Source: Mycolicibacterium pyrenivorans
Lineage (GTDB): Bacteria > Actinomycetota > Actinomycetes > Mycobacteriales > Mycobacteriaceae
Length of the DNA stretch: 47,398 nucleotides
Assembly: GCF_025821625.1 (NCBI RefSeq)
Contig: NZ_JACKSH010000221.1
Span: 1 to 47,398 of the forward strand
Reading direction: 5' to 3'
Under the pieces are notes generated by a model. That model searched no databases. It worked only from the letters and a program-made list of their open reading frames with translations, and was not told where the DNA came from. This document shows positions 32,734 through 40,817 of the stretch, in pieces; position 1 is the stretch's first letter; each line of letters begins with the position of its first letter. The position numbers were made by a program, and so were the translations under genes.

Positions 32734-32739
32734 AGCTTA
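32734..32739 (-). promoter_or_regulatory. Leaderless -10 element for lysS
   Basis: Minus-strand TAAGCT lies 8 nt before the GTG. The stretch TAAGCTGGCACGTCGTGAC differs from that of cysS at one base. The divergent deaminase starts 10 nt beyond this element, so the two promoters overlap. Confidence 0.5.
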
Positions 32740-32748
32740 AATGAACAG

Positions 32749-34011
32749 ATGGCTGTGCCCATCAACGCGCCGATCAACCGGGCGGCGGTCCGTGCGCTGG
32801 ACGACCAGCCGCTGGACTGGAGCTTCAAGGGAATCCCGGCACAGTGGTGGGGGCGCACGCCCGCCCAGATCGTCGCGCAGGCGCCCGAGTCGTTCTCCGG
32901 CGGCGCCATCGGCCCGATGTGCGTCCTTCACGCCGAGGCGTTGTCACACAACCTCGCAGCGATGGCCGGGTGGTGCCGCGAGCGCGGGGTCGAGCTCGCA
33001 CCGCACGGCAAGACCCACATGGCGCCGCAGCTGGCCGCCCGCCAACTCGACGCGGGCGCGTGCGGGATCACCGTCGCCACCATCGGCCAGGCCGCGGTCT
33101 ACCGCGCGTTCGGTGTCGGTGAGCTGGTGCTGGCCAACGAGCTCGTCGATGACGCCGGGTTGCGCTGGCTGGCCTCCGAACTGGACGGCGATGACGGCTT
33201 CGGGTTCGTGTGCTGGGTGGATTCGGTGCGGGGCGTCGAGCTGATGACGTCGGCGCTGGCGGGCGCACGACGACGCGTCGACGTGTGCGTCGAACTCGGG
33301 ATGCCGTCCGGGCGCAGCGGCTGCAGGACAGCCGACGCGGTGGACGAGGTCGCCCGCGCGGCGGCCGCGTCGCCCCGGCTGCGGCTGGTCGGTGTCGCCG
33401 GCTACGAAGCCGCGGCCGGGCAGTCGCTGCATCCCGCCGCGACGGCGGCCGTCGCCGAGCACCTCGCCGGGCTGCGTGCGGCGGTGATCCGCCTCGCCGG
33501 ACTGTTCGAGACCGACCGCGTCATCGTCAGCGCCGGCGGCAGCACGTACTTCGACGCCGTCGCGGACGCGCTGACGCGCTGGCCCGACGGCATGTCGGTG
33601 CGCACGATCCTGCGCAGCGGCTGCTACCTGACCCACGACCACGGGCTGTACGCGACGACGTCACCGCTGACCCGCGGCGGGCGCGCCGGTCTGCGTCCCG
33701 CCCTCGAATTGCGCGCGCAAGTGGTGTCGCGCCCCGAGGCCGACCTGGCGATCGTGACGATGGGCCGCCGTGACGTGGCGTTCGACCAGGGGCTGCCCGT
33801 CCCGATCGAGCTGCCCGGCAGCGAGGTCGTCAAGCTCAACGACCAGCACGCGTTCGTGAGGCTCGGCGCAGCCGACCGTCCACGGGCGCCGGTCGGCGCG
33901 TGGCTGCGGTTCGGCGTCTCCCACCCCTGCACGGTGTTCGACAAGTGGCGGCTGATCCCGGTGGTCGACGGCGACGACCGGGTGGTCGACCTGATCCGCA
34001 CCTATTTCTGA
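32749..34011 (+). CDS. PLP-dependent amino acid deaminase / D-threonine aldolase-like protein
   Basis: The 420-residue protein has an alanine-racemase-type PLP barrel with the PLP lysine in LAPHGKTHMAPQLA, GITVATIGQA, and the glycine-rich phosphate site SAGGSTYFDAV. The C-terminal beta domain ends with FGVSHPCTVFDKWRLIPVVD, whose His and Cys are the metal ligands of the DSD1/D-threonine-aldolase group. It may deaminate D-serine-type or related amino acids; the substrate is not determined. It lies in opposite orientation between lysS and coaX, where M. tuberculosis has only Rv3599c. The start at 32749 avoids overlap with lysS. Confidence 0.82.
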   Translation: MAVPINAPINRAAVRALDDQPLDWSFKGIPAQWWGRTPAQIVAQAPESFSGGAIGPMCVLHAEALSHNLAAMAGWCRERGVELAPHGKTHMAPQLAARQLDAGACGITVATIGQAAVYRAFGVGELVLANELVDDAGLRWLASELDGDDGFGFVCWVDSVRGVELMTSALAGARRRVDVCVELGMPSGRSGCRTADAVDEVARAAAASPRLRLVGVAGYEAAAGQSLHPAATAAVAEHLAGLRAAVIRLAGLFETDRVIVSAGGSTYFDAVADALTRWPDGMSVRTILRSGCYLTHDHGLYATTSPLTRGGRAGLRPALELRAQVVSRPEADLAIVTMGRRDVAFDQGLPVPIELPGSEVVKLNDQHAFVRLGAADRPRAPVGAWLRFGVSHPCTVFDKWRLIPVVDGDDRVVDLIRTYF

Positions 34012-34830
34012 CTAGCGGGCGGGTCGGAGCTTGCCCCGCTGACCGTCGCGGTTGCGTTCGAAGACCAGGCGCAGGCCGTCCAGGGTCAGGTGACGGTCGT
34101 AGTGCTCGACGGAGCGCACGTCCTCCAACACCAGCGGCGCCCCGTGCCCGGTCGCGACCACCGCGACGTCGTCGCCCTCGCCGAAGCCGTCGACGTCCTC
34201 GCGCACCCGCTTCACCAATCCGTCCACCAGCCCGGCGAATCCGAACACCGCACCCGCCTGCATGCATTCGACGGTGTTCTTGCCGATGATCGACCGCGGG
34301 CGGGTCAGCTCGACGCGGCGAAGCGCGGCCGAGCGCGCCGCCGCCGCATCGGACGACACCTGCACGCCGGGGGCGATGGCGCCGCCGAGGAACTCCCCCT
34401 TGGCCGACACGACGTCCACACAGATCGACGAGCCGAAGTCCACCACGATCGCGGCCGACTTGTACTTGTGATACGCGGCAAGACAATTGACGATGCGGTC
34501 GGCACCCACCTCTTTGGGGTTGTCGACGAGCAGCGGGATGCCGGTGCGCACCCCCGGTTCGATCAGCACATGGGGCACGGCCGGCCAGTACTGTTCGAGC
34601 ATCAGGCGCACCTCGTGGAGCACCGACGGCACGGTCGACAAACCCGCCGCCCCGGTGAGCTGTTCGCCGTCGTCACCGATCAGGCCGTCGATCGTCAGGG
34701 CCAACTCGTCGGAGGTCACCTCGGACTCGGTGCGGATCCGCCAGTGGTGGACGACCTTGGCGTGGTCACCGGAACCCGACACCAGACCGACGACCGTGTG
34801 GGTGTTGCGGACGTCTATCGCCAGGAGCAC
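34012..34830 (-). CDS. coaX: Type III pantothenate kinase
   Basis: The 272-residue ASKHA-fold kinase has the N-terminal phosphate motif AIDVRNTHTVVG, EVGADRIVNCLAAY, and VVDFGSSICVDVVS, and PRSIIGKNTVECMQAGAVFG near the end of the sugar-kinase-like core. It phosphorylates pantothenate, the first step of CoA synthesis, and matches M. tuberculosis CoaX (Rv3600c). It is 4 nt downstream of panD, closing a panC-panD-coaX series that runs from beta-alanine to phosphopantothenate. Its stop is immediately adjacent to that of the convergent deaminase gene. Confidence 0.94.
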   Translation of the reverse strand: MLLAIDVRNTHTVVGLVSGSGDHAKVVHHWRIRTESEVTSDELALTIDGLIGDDGEQLTGAAGLSTVPSVLHEVRLMLEQYWPAVPHVLIEPGVRTGIPLLVDNPKEVGADRIVNCLAAYHKYKSAAIVVDFGSSICVDVVSAKGEFLGGAIAPGVQVSSDAAAARSAALRRVELTRPRSIIGKNTVECMQAGAVFGFAGLVDGLVKRVREDVDGFGEGDDVAVVATGHGAPLVLEDVRSVEHYDRHLTLDGLRLVFERNRDGQRGKLRPAR

Positions 34831-34834
34831 GCCA

Positions 34835-35242
34835 TCACCTCGGCGACATCAGCCCGGAAGCGTCCGACGGCACATACGCCGGGTCGGCGCCGAGGTCGAT
34901 CTGCCGGTTGTCGGCGTCGACGAACACCACCCGCGGCCGGTAGGCCCTTGCCTCCGCGTCCTCCATCGTCCCGTAGGCGATGAGGATCACCAGGTCGCCG
35001 GGATGGATCAGATGCGCTGCGGCACCGTTGATGCCGATCACACCGCTGCCTCGCTCACCGGTGATCACATAGGTGACCAGCCGGGCACCGTTGTCGACGT
35101 CGACGATCGTCACCTGCTCCCCCTCGAGCAGGTCGGCCGCGTCCATCAGATCTGCGTCCACGGTCACCGAACCGACGTAGTGCAGATCGGCCTGCGTGAC
35201 GGTGGCACGGTGGATCTTGGACTTCAGCATGGTTCGTAACAT
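34835..35242 (-). CDS. panD: Aspartate 1-decarboxylase proenzyme
   Basis: The 135-residue proenzyme has the self-cleavage site Gly24-Ser25 in HYVGSVTVD; Ser25 becomes the catalytic pyruvoyl group. Conserved segments include MLKSKIHRATVT, LEGEQVTIVDVDNGARLVTY and GVIGINGAAAHLIHPGD. It makes beta-alanine for pantothenate synthesis. The start MLRTMLKSK matches M. tuberculosis PanD. Its start base coincides with the last base of panC, a one-base overlap that suggests coupled translation. Confidence 0.95.
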   Translation of the reverse strand: MLRTMLKSKIHRATVTQADLHYVGSVTVDADLMDAADLLEGEQVTIVDVDNGARLVTYVITGERGSGVIGINGAAAHLIHPGDLVILIAYGTMEDAEARAYRPRVVFVDADNRQIDLGADPAYVPSDASGLMSPR

Positions 35243-36177
35243 CAGTTCCTCCAGGGCAATTCGTGTTCGTCGAACTCGACCTGCGGCCCCGGACCCGACG
35301 GCACCCCGATGTCGATGGCGATGTTGTCCAGAAGTCTGGTCGCGCCCAGTCGGCCGGCGACCAGCATCCGGCCCATCCCCACCTCCGGTGCCGGGCCCAG
35401 CATCGCGTCACGCACCTCCAGGTAGTCGACCTCGATCGCGGGCACCTCGTCGAGCACCGCGCGCGCGGCGTCCACCGCCGCCGCGGTTCCCTCCCCCGCC
35501 GCGTACATCCCCGCGAGCAGGGCCGCCGACAACGCGCCCGCCTGCTCCCGCTGGACAACGTCGAGGTAGCGGTTCCGCGACGACATGGCCAGCCCGTCGG
35601 GCTCCCGCACGATGGGCACCCCCACCACCTGCACGTCCAGGTTCAGATCCGTGACCATCTGCCGGATCAGCGTCAACTGCTGGTAGTCCTTCTCCCCGAA
35701 GAACGCCCGGTCCGGATGCACAGCGTTGCACAGTTTGAGCACCACGGTCAGGACGCCGGCGAAATGTGTTGGCCGCAGCGCACCTTCGAGTTCGGCACCG
35801 AGCGGACCCGGCACCACGGTGGTGCGGGTGCCCTCGGGGTACATGTCATCGGCGGTCGGGGTGAACGCGATCTCGACACCCTCGGCGCGCAGCGCGGCGA
35901 GATCGTCGTCGAGCGTGCGCGGGTAGGCGTCGAGGTCCTCACCGGCGCCGAACTGCAGCGGGTTGACGAAGATCGACACCACCACGACGGCGCCCTGCAC
36001 CCGTTTGGCGGCGCGGATCAACGTCAAGTGGCCCTCGTGCAGCGCTCCCATGGTGGGCACCAACACGATCCTGCGGCCGGTGGCGCGCAACGCCCGCGTC
36101 ACGGCGGAGACGTCCGTCGGTCGCGCGTACGCGTTGAGCTGCCCCGCGGCGAACTTCGGGGTGCTGCCGGTGATCAT
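35242..36177 (-). CDS. panC: Pantothenate synthetase
   Basis: The 311-residue enzyme has the nucleotidyltransferase HxGH-type motif PTMGALHEGHLTLIR (His47-His50), VVVSIFVNPLQFGAGEDL, FFGEKDYQQLTLIRQMV and LAMSSRNRYLD. It joins pantoate and beta-alanine using ATP. The ATG at 36177 overlaps the upstream Rv3603c-like gene by 4 nt and fits the family length; the longer in-frame form from 36246 is rejected. Confidence 0.95.
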   Translation of the reverse strand: MITGSTPKFAAGQLNAYARPTDVSAVTRALRATGRRIVLVPTMGALHEGHLTLIRAAKRVQGAVVVVSIFVNPLQFGAGEDLDAYPRTLDDDLAALRAEGVEIAFTPTADDMYPEGTRTTVVPGPLGAELEGALRPTHFAGVLTVVLKLCNAVHPDRAFFGEKDYQQLTLIRQMVTDLNLDVQVVGVPIVREPDGLAMSSRNRYLDVVQREQAGALSAALLAGMYAAGEGTAAAVDAARAVLDEVPAIEVDYLEVRDAMLGPAPEVGMGRMLVAGRLGATRLLDNIAIDIGVPSGPGPQVEFDEHELPWRN

Positions 36178-37121
36178 GCCTGTCCCGCTTCCGCCAGGGC
36201 CTCGAACACCGCGTCCGGGGCCTTCGCACGTTGGGCCGTGCGCCACGAATTCGTCCGATACGCCTGTGCCAGATCAGGACTCACCTCGTCGAGCGCGCGC
36301 AGATGACCGGCCACCGCCGCCGCGTCGCCGCGGGCGACCGGACCGGTGAGTGCGGCCTGGCCACGCTGCAACGCGTTCTCCAGCGATGCCCGCGCCAATG
36401 GACCGATGATCCGCTCGGCCAGCCCACCCGGAGTGTCGGAAACGGGCTCCTGTCCCAGCAGTTCCTGGCCCCACAGTGCGGCGCGCAACGCCTCGACCGC
36501 GTCGAGCAGCACGGTGATCACATGGTTACCGCCGTGGGCCAGCGCGGCGTGATAGAGCGTCCTGGCGTCCTCACGGACGCGGAACGGTTCGCCGCCGATC
36601 TCGAGGACCAGCGACTGAGCGATCGCGTACCCGATCTCGTCGGCCGCGGTGATGCCGAAGCATGTGCCCCGCAGGCGGTCGATGTCCTCGTCCGACCCCG
36701 CGAAGGTCATCGCCGGGTGGATCGCCAGCACGATGCACCCCTGCTCGGCCAGCGGCGCCAGCACGCCGATCCCGTTGGCGCCCGAGGTGTGCACCACGAT
36801 GGTGTTCGCGCGCACGGCCCCGGTCGCGGCCAGTCCGGTCACCAGTGCGGGCAGTTCCGCGTCGGGGACGGCCAGCAGCAGCAGTTCGGCCCGCCTGGCC
36901 ACCTCGTCGACCGGCAGCACGGGGGTGTCGGGGAGCCAGCGCTGCGCGCGCTGCCGCGAGGCGCTCGAGACCGCGCTGCAGCCGGCGACGACGTGTTCGG
37001 CGCGTTCCAGCGCGAAGCCCAGCGCGGTACCCACCCGACCAGCGGAGATGACGCCGATCGTGAGCCGGGCCGGGCGGAGTCCCTCGTGGGGAGGGTTCCC
37101 GCTGGCGGGGGGCTGCAGCAT
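36174..37121 (-). CDS. Rossmann/DUF2520 protein, Rv3603c-like, of the pantothenate cluster
   Basis: The 315-residue protein has an N-terminal Rossmann fold (LTIGVISAGRVGTALGFALE) like NADP-dependent dehydrogenases, then LLLLAVPDAELPALV, VVHTSGANGIGVL and IHPAMTFAG, and a C-terminal DUF2520 helical domain. It is related to ketopantoate reductases and directly precedes panC with a 4-nt overlap, so a reductase step in pantoate formation is an attractive inference but unproven. It matches M. tuberculosis Rv3603c in order and length. Confidence 0.82.
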   Translation of the reverse strand: MLQPPASGNPPHEGLRPARLTIGVISAGRVGTALGFALERAEHVVAGCSAVSSASRQRAQRWLPDTPVLPVDEVARRAELLLLAVPDAELPALVTGLAATGAVRANTIVVHTSGANGIGVLAPLAEQGCIVLAIHPAMTFAGSDEDIDRLRGTCFGITAADEIGYAIAQSLVLEIGGEPFRVREDARTLYHAALAHGGNHVITVLLDAVEALRAALWGQELLGQEPVSDTPGGLAERIIGPLARASLENALQRGQAALTGPVARGDAAAVAGHLRALDEVSPDLAQAYRTNSWRTAQRAKAPDAVFEALAEAGQA

Positions 37122-37199
37122 TGCAGACGACCTCGCAGTTTCTGATGAGTACGTTCCGGTCCTGCGTGGCGGGTACCGGACGGTCGCTACGAGATTAGC

Positions 37200-38501
37200 T
37201 CAATCCTCGCGACGCCTGCGCCCGCCGCCTCCCGACGGGCTCGCCTGCAGTCGCGCCAACAACTCCGCGACGGACTGGCCACCGGTGTGGGCGCCCCCGT
37301 CGGAATCCTCCTGCTCGGCGTGCTCGGCGTGCTCGGCGTGCTCGGCGTGCTCGGCGTGCTCGGTGGCCGGGGGCGCCGTAGGCGGCGCCACCGGCGCATC
37401 GGCGTCCGGAGGGCCGGCATAGTGCCGACCGCGTGGCGGTTCGGCGGGTGGCGGAGTCAGACCGGGTGCCTGCGGCGGTGGCGGCTCGTCGGGCACCCGC
37501 CTCCTGCCCACGTATTCGACGGTCCCGTTGCCACCTGGGGACGCCACCCAGTTGCTGCCCGGCGCGCCCGGCGGAATCCACTGCCCCTCAGCCGGAACCG
37601 GCTCCCACTGAGCGGCCGCGGGAGCGGCAGGTTCAGGCGCCTGGGGCTGCGGCGTGGGCGGCGGCAACCAGGGGAACTGCGGCTCGGGCTGGGGCGGGAT
37701 GTTTTGCGGCGGCGGCGGCGGTGGCGGTGGCGGTGGCGGTGGCGGCGTGGACGGTCGTGGCGCCCATTGCCGCCCCGCCTGCTCGTCGGCCCGGTGCGTC
37801 CTCGCCTGCTCGGCGAACCTGCGATGCGCACCTCCCGCCTGGTCGACCGGCGACACCCGCTCGTCCTCCGGTGGGTGCGGTTCGGCGGGGACGTCGATGA
37901 TCGGGCTCTCCACGGTGTCGGGGGCGTGCACGTCGACGTCGGGGACCACTTCGGCGTCCTCGGTGTCGATCCGGCTGCTGCTGACCCGCCCCGCTGTGTC
38001 GGCGCCGGGAGTCCAGTCGCTGAACGCCCGCGCACCGGACCGATCCGTCTCGATCGCGTGCCGATGGGACAGGTCCGTGTCGAACAGGTATTCCAGATTC
38101 GCGCGCAGCGCGGCCAATTCGGCGCGCAGTGCCGACACCTCGTCGGATGCCTGCGCCCGCAACTCCGAGGCGAGCTCACGGCGCAGCTGTGTCTCGACCG
38201 CGAGCTCGTACTCCCGCCGCGCGGAGATCTCGCGCTCCAGCTGCAGGTCGTACACCAGCTTCAGGTCACGCACCTTCGCCTGGTCGCTGTCGCTCTGCCT
38301 GCGGTAGATGACGGACACGAACGCCGCCACCACCGCAGCCCACAAAGCCAGGATGACCGCCAGCTTCAGCAACTCGACACGGTTGGTGAACACCAGGGCC
38401 GAACTCGCCGCGATGGCGAGCACCAGCAACACCGACATCAGGACCCAACCCGGCCGTCGAGCGCCGCGCCGAAGGCGCGCGCCACGGGTCGGATCGGTCA
38501 T
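37200..38501 (-). CDS. Two-helix membrane protein with coiled coil and proline-rich tail, Rv3604c-like
   Basis: The 433-residue protein has two transmembrane helices (WVLMSVLLVLAIAASSALVF and LLKLAVILALWAAVVAAFVS), a predicted coiled coil rich in Glu/Arg/Leu (about residues 65-130), and a long low-complexity tail. The tail includes 13 consecutive prolines (37707-37745) and five EHA units near the end (37314-37358). It matches M. tuberculosis Rv3604c in order and architecture. Function unknown; the coiled coil and proline tail suggest a cell-envelope scaffold. A leaderless -10 element precedes ATG 38501; the upstream in-frame extension is rejected. Confidence 0.8.
   Translation of the reverse strand: MTDPTRGARLRRGARRPGWVLMSVLLVLAIAASSALVFTNRVELLKLAVILALWAAVVAAFVSVIYRRQSDSDQAKVRDLKLVYDLQLEREISARREYELAVETQLRRELASELRAQASDEVSALRAELAALRANLEYLFDTDLSHRHAIETDRSGARAFSDWTPGADTAGRVSSSRIDTEDAEVVPDVDVHAPDTVESPIIDVPAEPHPPEDERVSPVDQAGGAHRRFAEQARTHRADEQAGRQWAPRPSTPPPPPPPPPPPPPQNIPPQPEPQFPWLPPPTPQPQAPEPAAPAAAQWEPVPAEGQWIPPGAPGSNWVASPGGNGTVEYVGRRRVPDEPPPPQAPGLTPPPAEPPRGRHYAGPPDADAPVAPPTAPPATEHAEHAEHAEHAEHAEQEDSDGGAHTGGQSVAELLARLQASPSGGGGRRRRED
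37314..37358. repeat. Five tandem 9-bp repeats (EHA units)
   Basis: Five exact copies of CTCGGCGTG encode EHA units on the minus strand near the C-terminus of the membrane protein gene. This is likely to vary in copy number between strains. Confidence 0.95.
37707..37745. repeat. Proline-codon run (13 prolines)
   Basis: Thirteen CGG/TGG triplets in succession on the plus strand encode a polyproline stretch on the minus strand, a likely slippage site. Confidence 0.9.
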
Positions 38502-38507
38502 GGGCCG

Positions 38508-38513
38508 ACTGTA
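38508..38513 (-). promoter_or_regulatory. Leaderless -10 element for the Rv3604c-like gene
   Basis: Minus-strand TACAGT lies 6 nt before ATG 38501. It sits in the 77-nt gap after the Rv3605c-like gene, so the pantothenate half may have its own promoter. Confidence 0.45.
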
Positions 38514-38578
38514 CCTGTCACAGGTCATCTCGCGTGTCGACATGTACGGCGATTCGGCTGGCGCGCTGAAACAATCGG

Positions 38579-39055
38579 TCAGCCGGGTGCGGCGTCGGCG
38601 TTCTCCTGTGGTTCGTCGGGAGACCTGCAGCAATGCTGCAGCCACAGCGCCGCGACGACCAGCGCGAGCGCGCACAACCCGGCCACCACCGCACCCGAGG
38701 TGTCCTCTGCGGCCACCCGCAACGTGCTGCGGCGCGGCAGCACGTAGGCCAGCACCGCCAGCCACCACCCCAGCACCACACTGCCCACCCACGCCGATGC
38801 CTTGGCGATCACCACCGATCGCGCCACCGCGAGCGGATGCAGCCGACCCTGCCCGACGCCGATCTCACCGTCACGAATCCTGGCGCGCACCAGGAAGCCC
38901 CAGCCCGCGACGGCGATCGCCAGGCCCAGCAGCGACACCCCGGTCCACGGCGTGATCGGCGGGAACCATCGGTACACCACGCGCACCAGCAGATAGCCCA
39001 CCACCGCGGTCGCGACCACGGCGGCGAGCAGGTCGCGGAGTCGGGTCGGTCCCAT
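38579..39055 (-). CDS. DUF3180 membrane protein, Rv3605c-like
   Basis: The 158-residue protein has four likely transmembrane helices: LLAAVVATAVVGYLLVRVV, GVSLLGLAIAVAGWGFLVRA, a third in KASAWVGSVVLGWWLAVLAY and a fourth in AVVAGLCALALVVAALWL. It matches the actinobacterial DUF3180 family and M. tuberculosis Rv3605c, always beside folK. The function is unknown. Its ATG overlaps the folK stop by one base. The start at 39055 is chosen for the first helix at residue 8. Confidence 0.82.
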   Translation of the reverse strand: MGPTRLRDLLAAVVATAVVGYLLVRVVYRWFPPITPWTGVSLLGLAIAVAGWGFLVRARIRDGEIGVGQGRLHPLAVARSVVIAKASAWVGSVVLGWWLAVLAYVLPRRSTLRVAAEDTSGAVVAGLCALALVVAALWLQHCCRSPDEPQENADAAPG

Positions 39056-39582
39056 CAGCGTCCGTTCCCGGTGCGCAGCGCCGACTCGGTGGGCCGCACC
39101 CCGGCGCGTTCCGCCGGGTCGACGTCGTCGAGAAGGTGCGCGACGGTCCTCGCCCGACCCGCGACGGTCAAGGTGGCTCCCGGATCGACGGCCAGCCACG
39201 GCACCAGGACGAATGCCCGCACGTGGGCGTACGGGTGCGGCAGCGTGAGGACGTCGTCGCGCACCGTCACCTCGCCGCGAGTGTCATGACAGGTGACGAG
39301 GTCGACGTCCAGCGTTCTCGGGCCCCACCGCTGGTCGCGGACCCGGTGCGCGGCGTCCTCCAGTTCGTGGGCGCGACGCAGCCAGCCGTGCGCGTCCACG
39401 TCCGGATCATCGGCGAGGACAACGGCATTGAGGAACGGCCGTTGCTCGACGCCGCCCCACGCGTCGGTCTCGTACACCGGTGAGACCGCCACCGCCGAGC
39501 GGCCGAGTCCGTCGACCACCGACTGCAGCCACGCCATCCGGTCCCCGACGTTCGAGCCGATGGACAACACCACCGACGTCAT
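39055..39582 (-). CDS. folK: 6-hydroxymethyl-7,8-dihydropterin pyrophosphokinase
   Basis: The 175-residue enzyme has the HPPK landmarks VLSIGSNVGDR at the N-terminus, YETDAWGGVEQRPFLNAVV, and the signature RDQRWGPRTLDVDL followed by LTLPHPYAHVRAFVL. It activates hydroxymethyl-dihydropterin with ATP in folate synthesis. The start at 39582, 7 nt after folB, matches M. tuberculosis FolK; a longer frame inside folB is rejected. Confidence 0.94.
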   Translation of the reverse strand: MTSVVLSIGSNVGDRMAWLQSVVDGLGRSAVAVSPVYETDAWGGVEQRPFLNAVVLADDPDVDAHGWLRRAHELEDAAHRVRDQRWGPRTLDVDLVTCHDTRGEVTVRDDVLTLPHPYAHVRAFVLVPWLAVDPGATLTVAGRARTVAHLLDDVDPAERAGVRPTESALRTGNGR

Positions 39583-39589
39583 CGCACGA

Positions 39590-39973
39590 TCACCGGTCTG
39601 CGTCCCGGCCGCCACGGCGCGACCGTCGGGCCACGACCGCGACATCGGCGAACTCCAACGGGATCGGCGCCCCCGGCTTGTGCACCACGACCTCCACGGC
39701 GTGGACCCGTTCGTCAGCCATCACGTCGTCGGCGATCTCCGCGGCCACCGTCTCGATCAGCTGCCGCGGGGGGCCGGCGACGATGTCGGCGGCACGCTGC
39801 GCGAGGACGCCATAGTCCAGGGTGTCGGCGAGGTCGTCGCTGGCGGCGGCGGCGCGCAGATCGAGCCACGCGGTGATGTCGACGACGAAGTCCTGGCCGT
39901 CGCGACGCTCATGGTCGAAGACGCCGTGATGGCCGCGAACCGTCAGTCCCCGCAATTCGATTCGGTCAGCCAT
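39590..39973 (-). CDS. folB: Dihydroneopterin aldolase
   Basis: The 127-residue enzyme has the family pattern IELRGLTVRGHHGVFDHERR at the start, LADTLDYGVLAQRAADIV, the active-site Glu segment LIETVAAEIAD and the late VVVHKPGAPIPLEF. It cleaves dihydroneopterin to hydroxymethyl-dihydropterin and glycolaldehyde. Its ATG overlaps the folP end by 8 nt, showing tight coupling. Confidence 0.94.
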   Translation of the reverse strand: MADRIELRGLTVRGHHGVFDHERRDGQDFVVDITAWLDLRAAAASDDLADTLDYGVLAQRAADIVAGPPRQLIETVAAEIADDVMADERVHAVEVVVHKPGAPIPLEFADVAVVARRSRRGGRDADR

Positions 39974-40817
39974 GCTCGCCCGCCGCCTGCCACGCCGCAA
40001 CCACAGCCAGCGCGTCGACCGACGCGCGCACGTCGTGCACCCGGACACCCCACACCCCGTGCCAGCCGGCCAGCGCGGAGATGACCGCGGTGGCCGTCTC
40101 CCGGCCGCCGGGCGGTCTTGGCGCTCCGTCGGGACCGGCGAGCAGCGTGCCGAGGAATCGTTTGCGTGACGCACCGACCAGGACCGGGACACCGGTGTCG
40201 ACGAACTCGTGCAGCGCGTTGAGCAACGCCCAATTGTGTTGTGCGGTCTTGGCGAAGCCGAGACCCGGATCGATGATCAGCTTGTCCGGGGCCACCCCCG
40301 CGCGCACGGCGGCATCGACTCCGGCCATCAGTTCGTCGCGCACCTCGACGACCACGTTGCCGTAGGCGGGTGCGTCGTGCGGACGGTCGCTTCCCACCGA
40401 CCGCCAGTGCATGAGCACCCACGGCACCCCGGCCTCGGCGACGACCCGCATCATGTCCGGGTCCGCCCTGCCCCCGGACACGTCGTTGACGATCGACGCG
40501 CCGTTCTCCACGGCGGTACGCGCCACCCCGGCGTGCATGGTGTCGATGCTGATCGTGACCCCCTGTCGGGCAAGCTCTTTGACGACGGGCAGCACCCGGG
40601 AGATCTCGACCCGGGGGTCCACCCTGGTGGCGCCGGGCCGGGTCGACTCCCCACCGACGTCGACGACGGCGGCACCCTGGGCGACCAACTCGAGGCCGTG
40701 CTCGATGGCCCGATCGCGGTCGAGGAAGAGTCCCCCGTCGGAGAAGGAGTCGTCGGTGACGTTGACGACGCCCATCACCTGCACGCCGTCGCTGCGCTCG
40801 CCCCCGTCTGAACTCAC
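39966..40817 (-). CDS. folP: Dihydropteroate synthase
   Basis: The 283-residue TIM-barrel enzyme has VQVMGVVNVTDDSFSDGG, VDVGGESTRPGATRV, ISIDTMHAGVARTAVENGA, IIDPGLGFAKTAQHNW and VGASRKRFLGTLLAG, all hallmarks of DHPS, the sulfonamide target. It condenses p-aminobenzoate with the activated pterin. The GTG start at 40817 overlaps the folE stop by 4 nt (GTGA). It corresponds to M. tuberculosis FolP1. Confidence 0.95.
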   Translation of the reverse strand: MSSDGGERSDGVQVMGVVNVTDDSFSDGGLFLDRDRAIEHGLELVAQGAAVVDVGGESTRPGATRVDPRVEISRVLPVVKELARQGVTISIDTMHAGVARTAVENGASIVNDVSGGRADPDMMRVVAEAGVPWVLMHWRSVGSDRPHDAPAYGNVVVEVRDELMAGVDAAVRAGVAPDKLIIDPGLGFAKTAQHNWALLNALHEFVDTGVPVLVGASRKRFLGTLLAGPDGAPRPPGGRETATAVISALAGWHGVWGVRVHDVRASVDALAVVAAWQAAGEHG

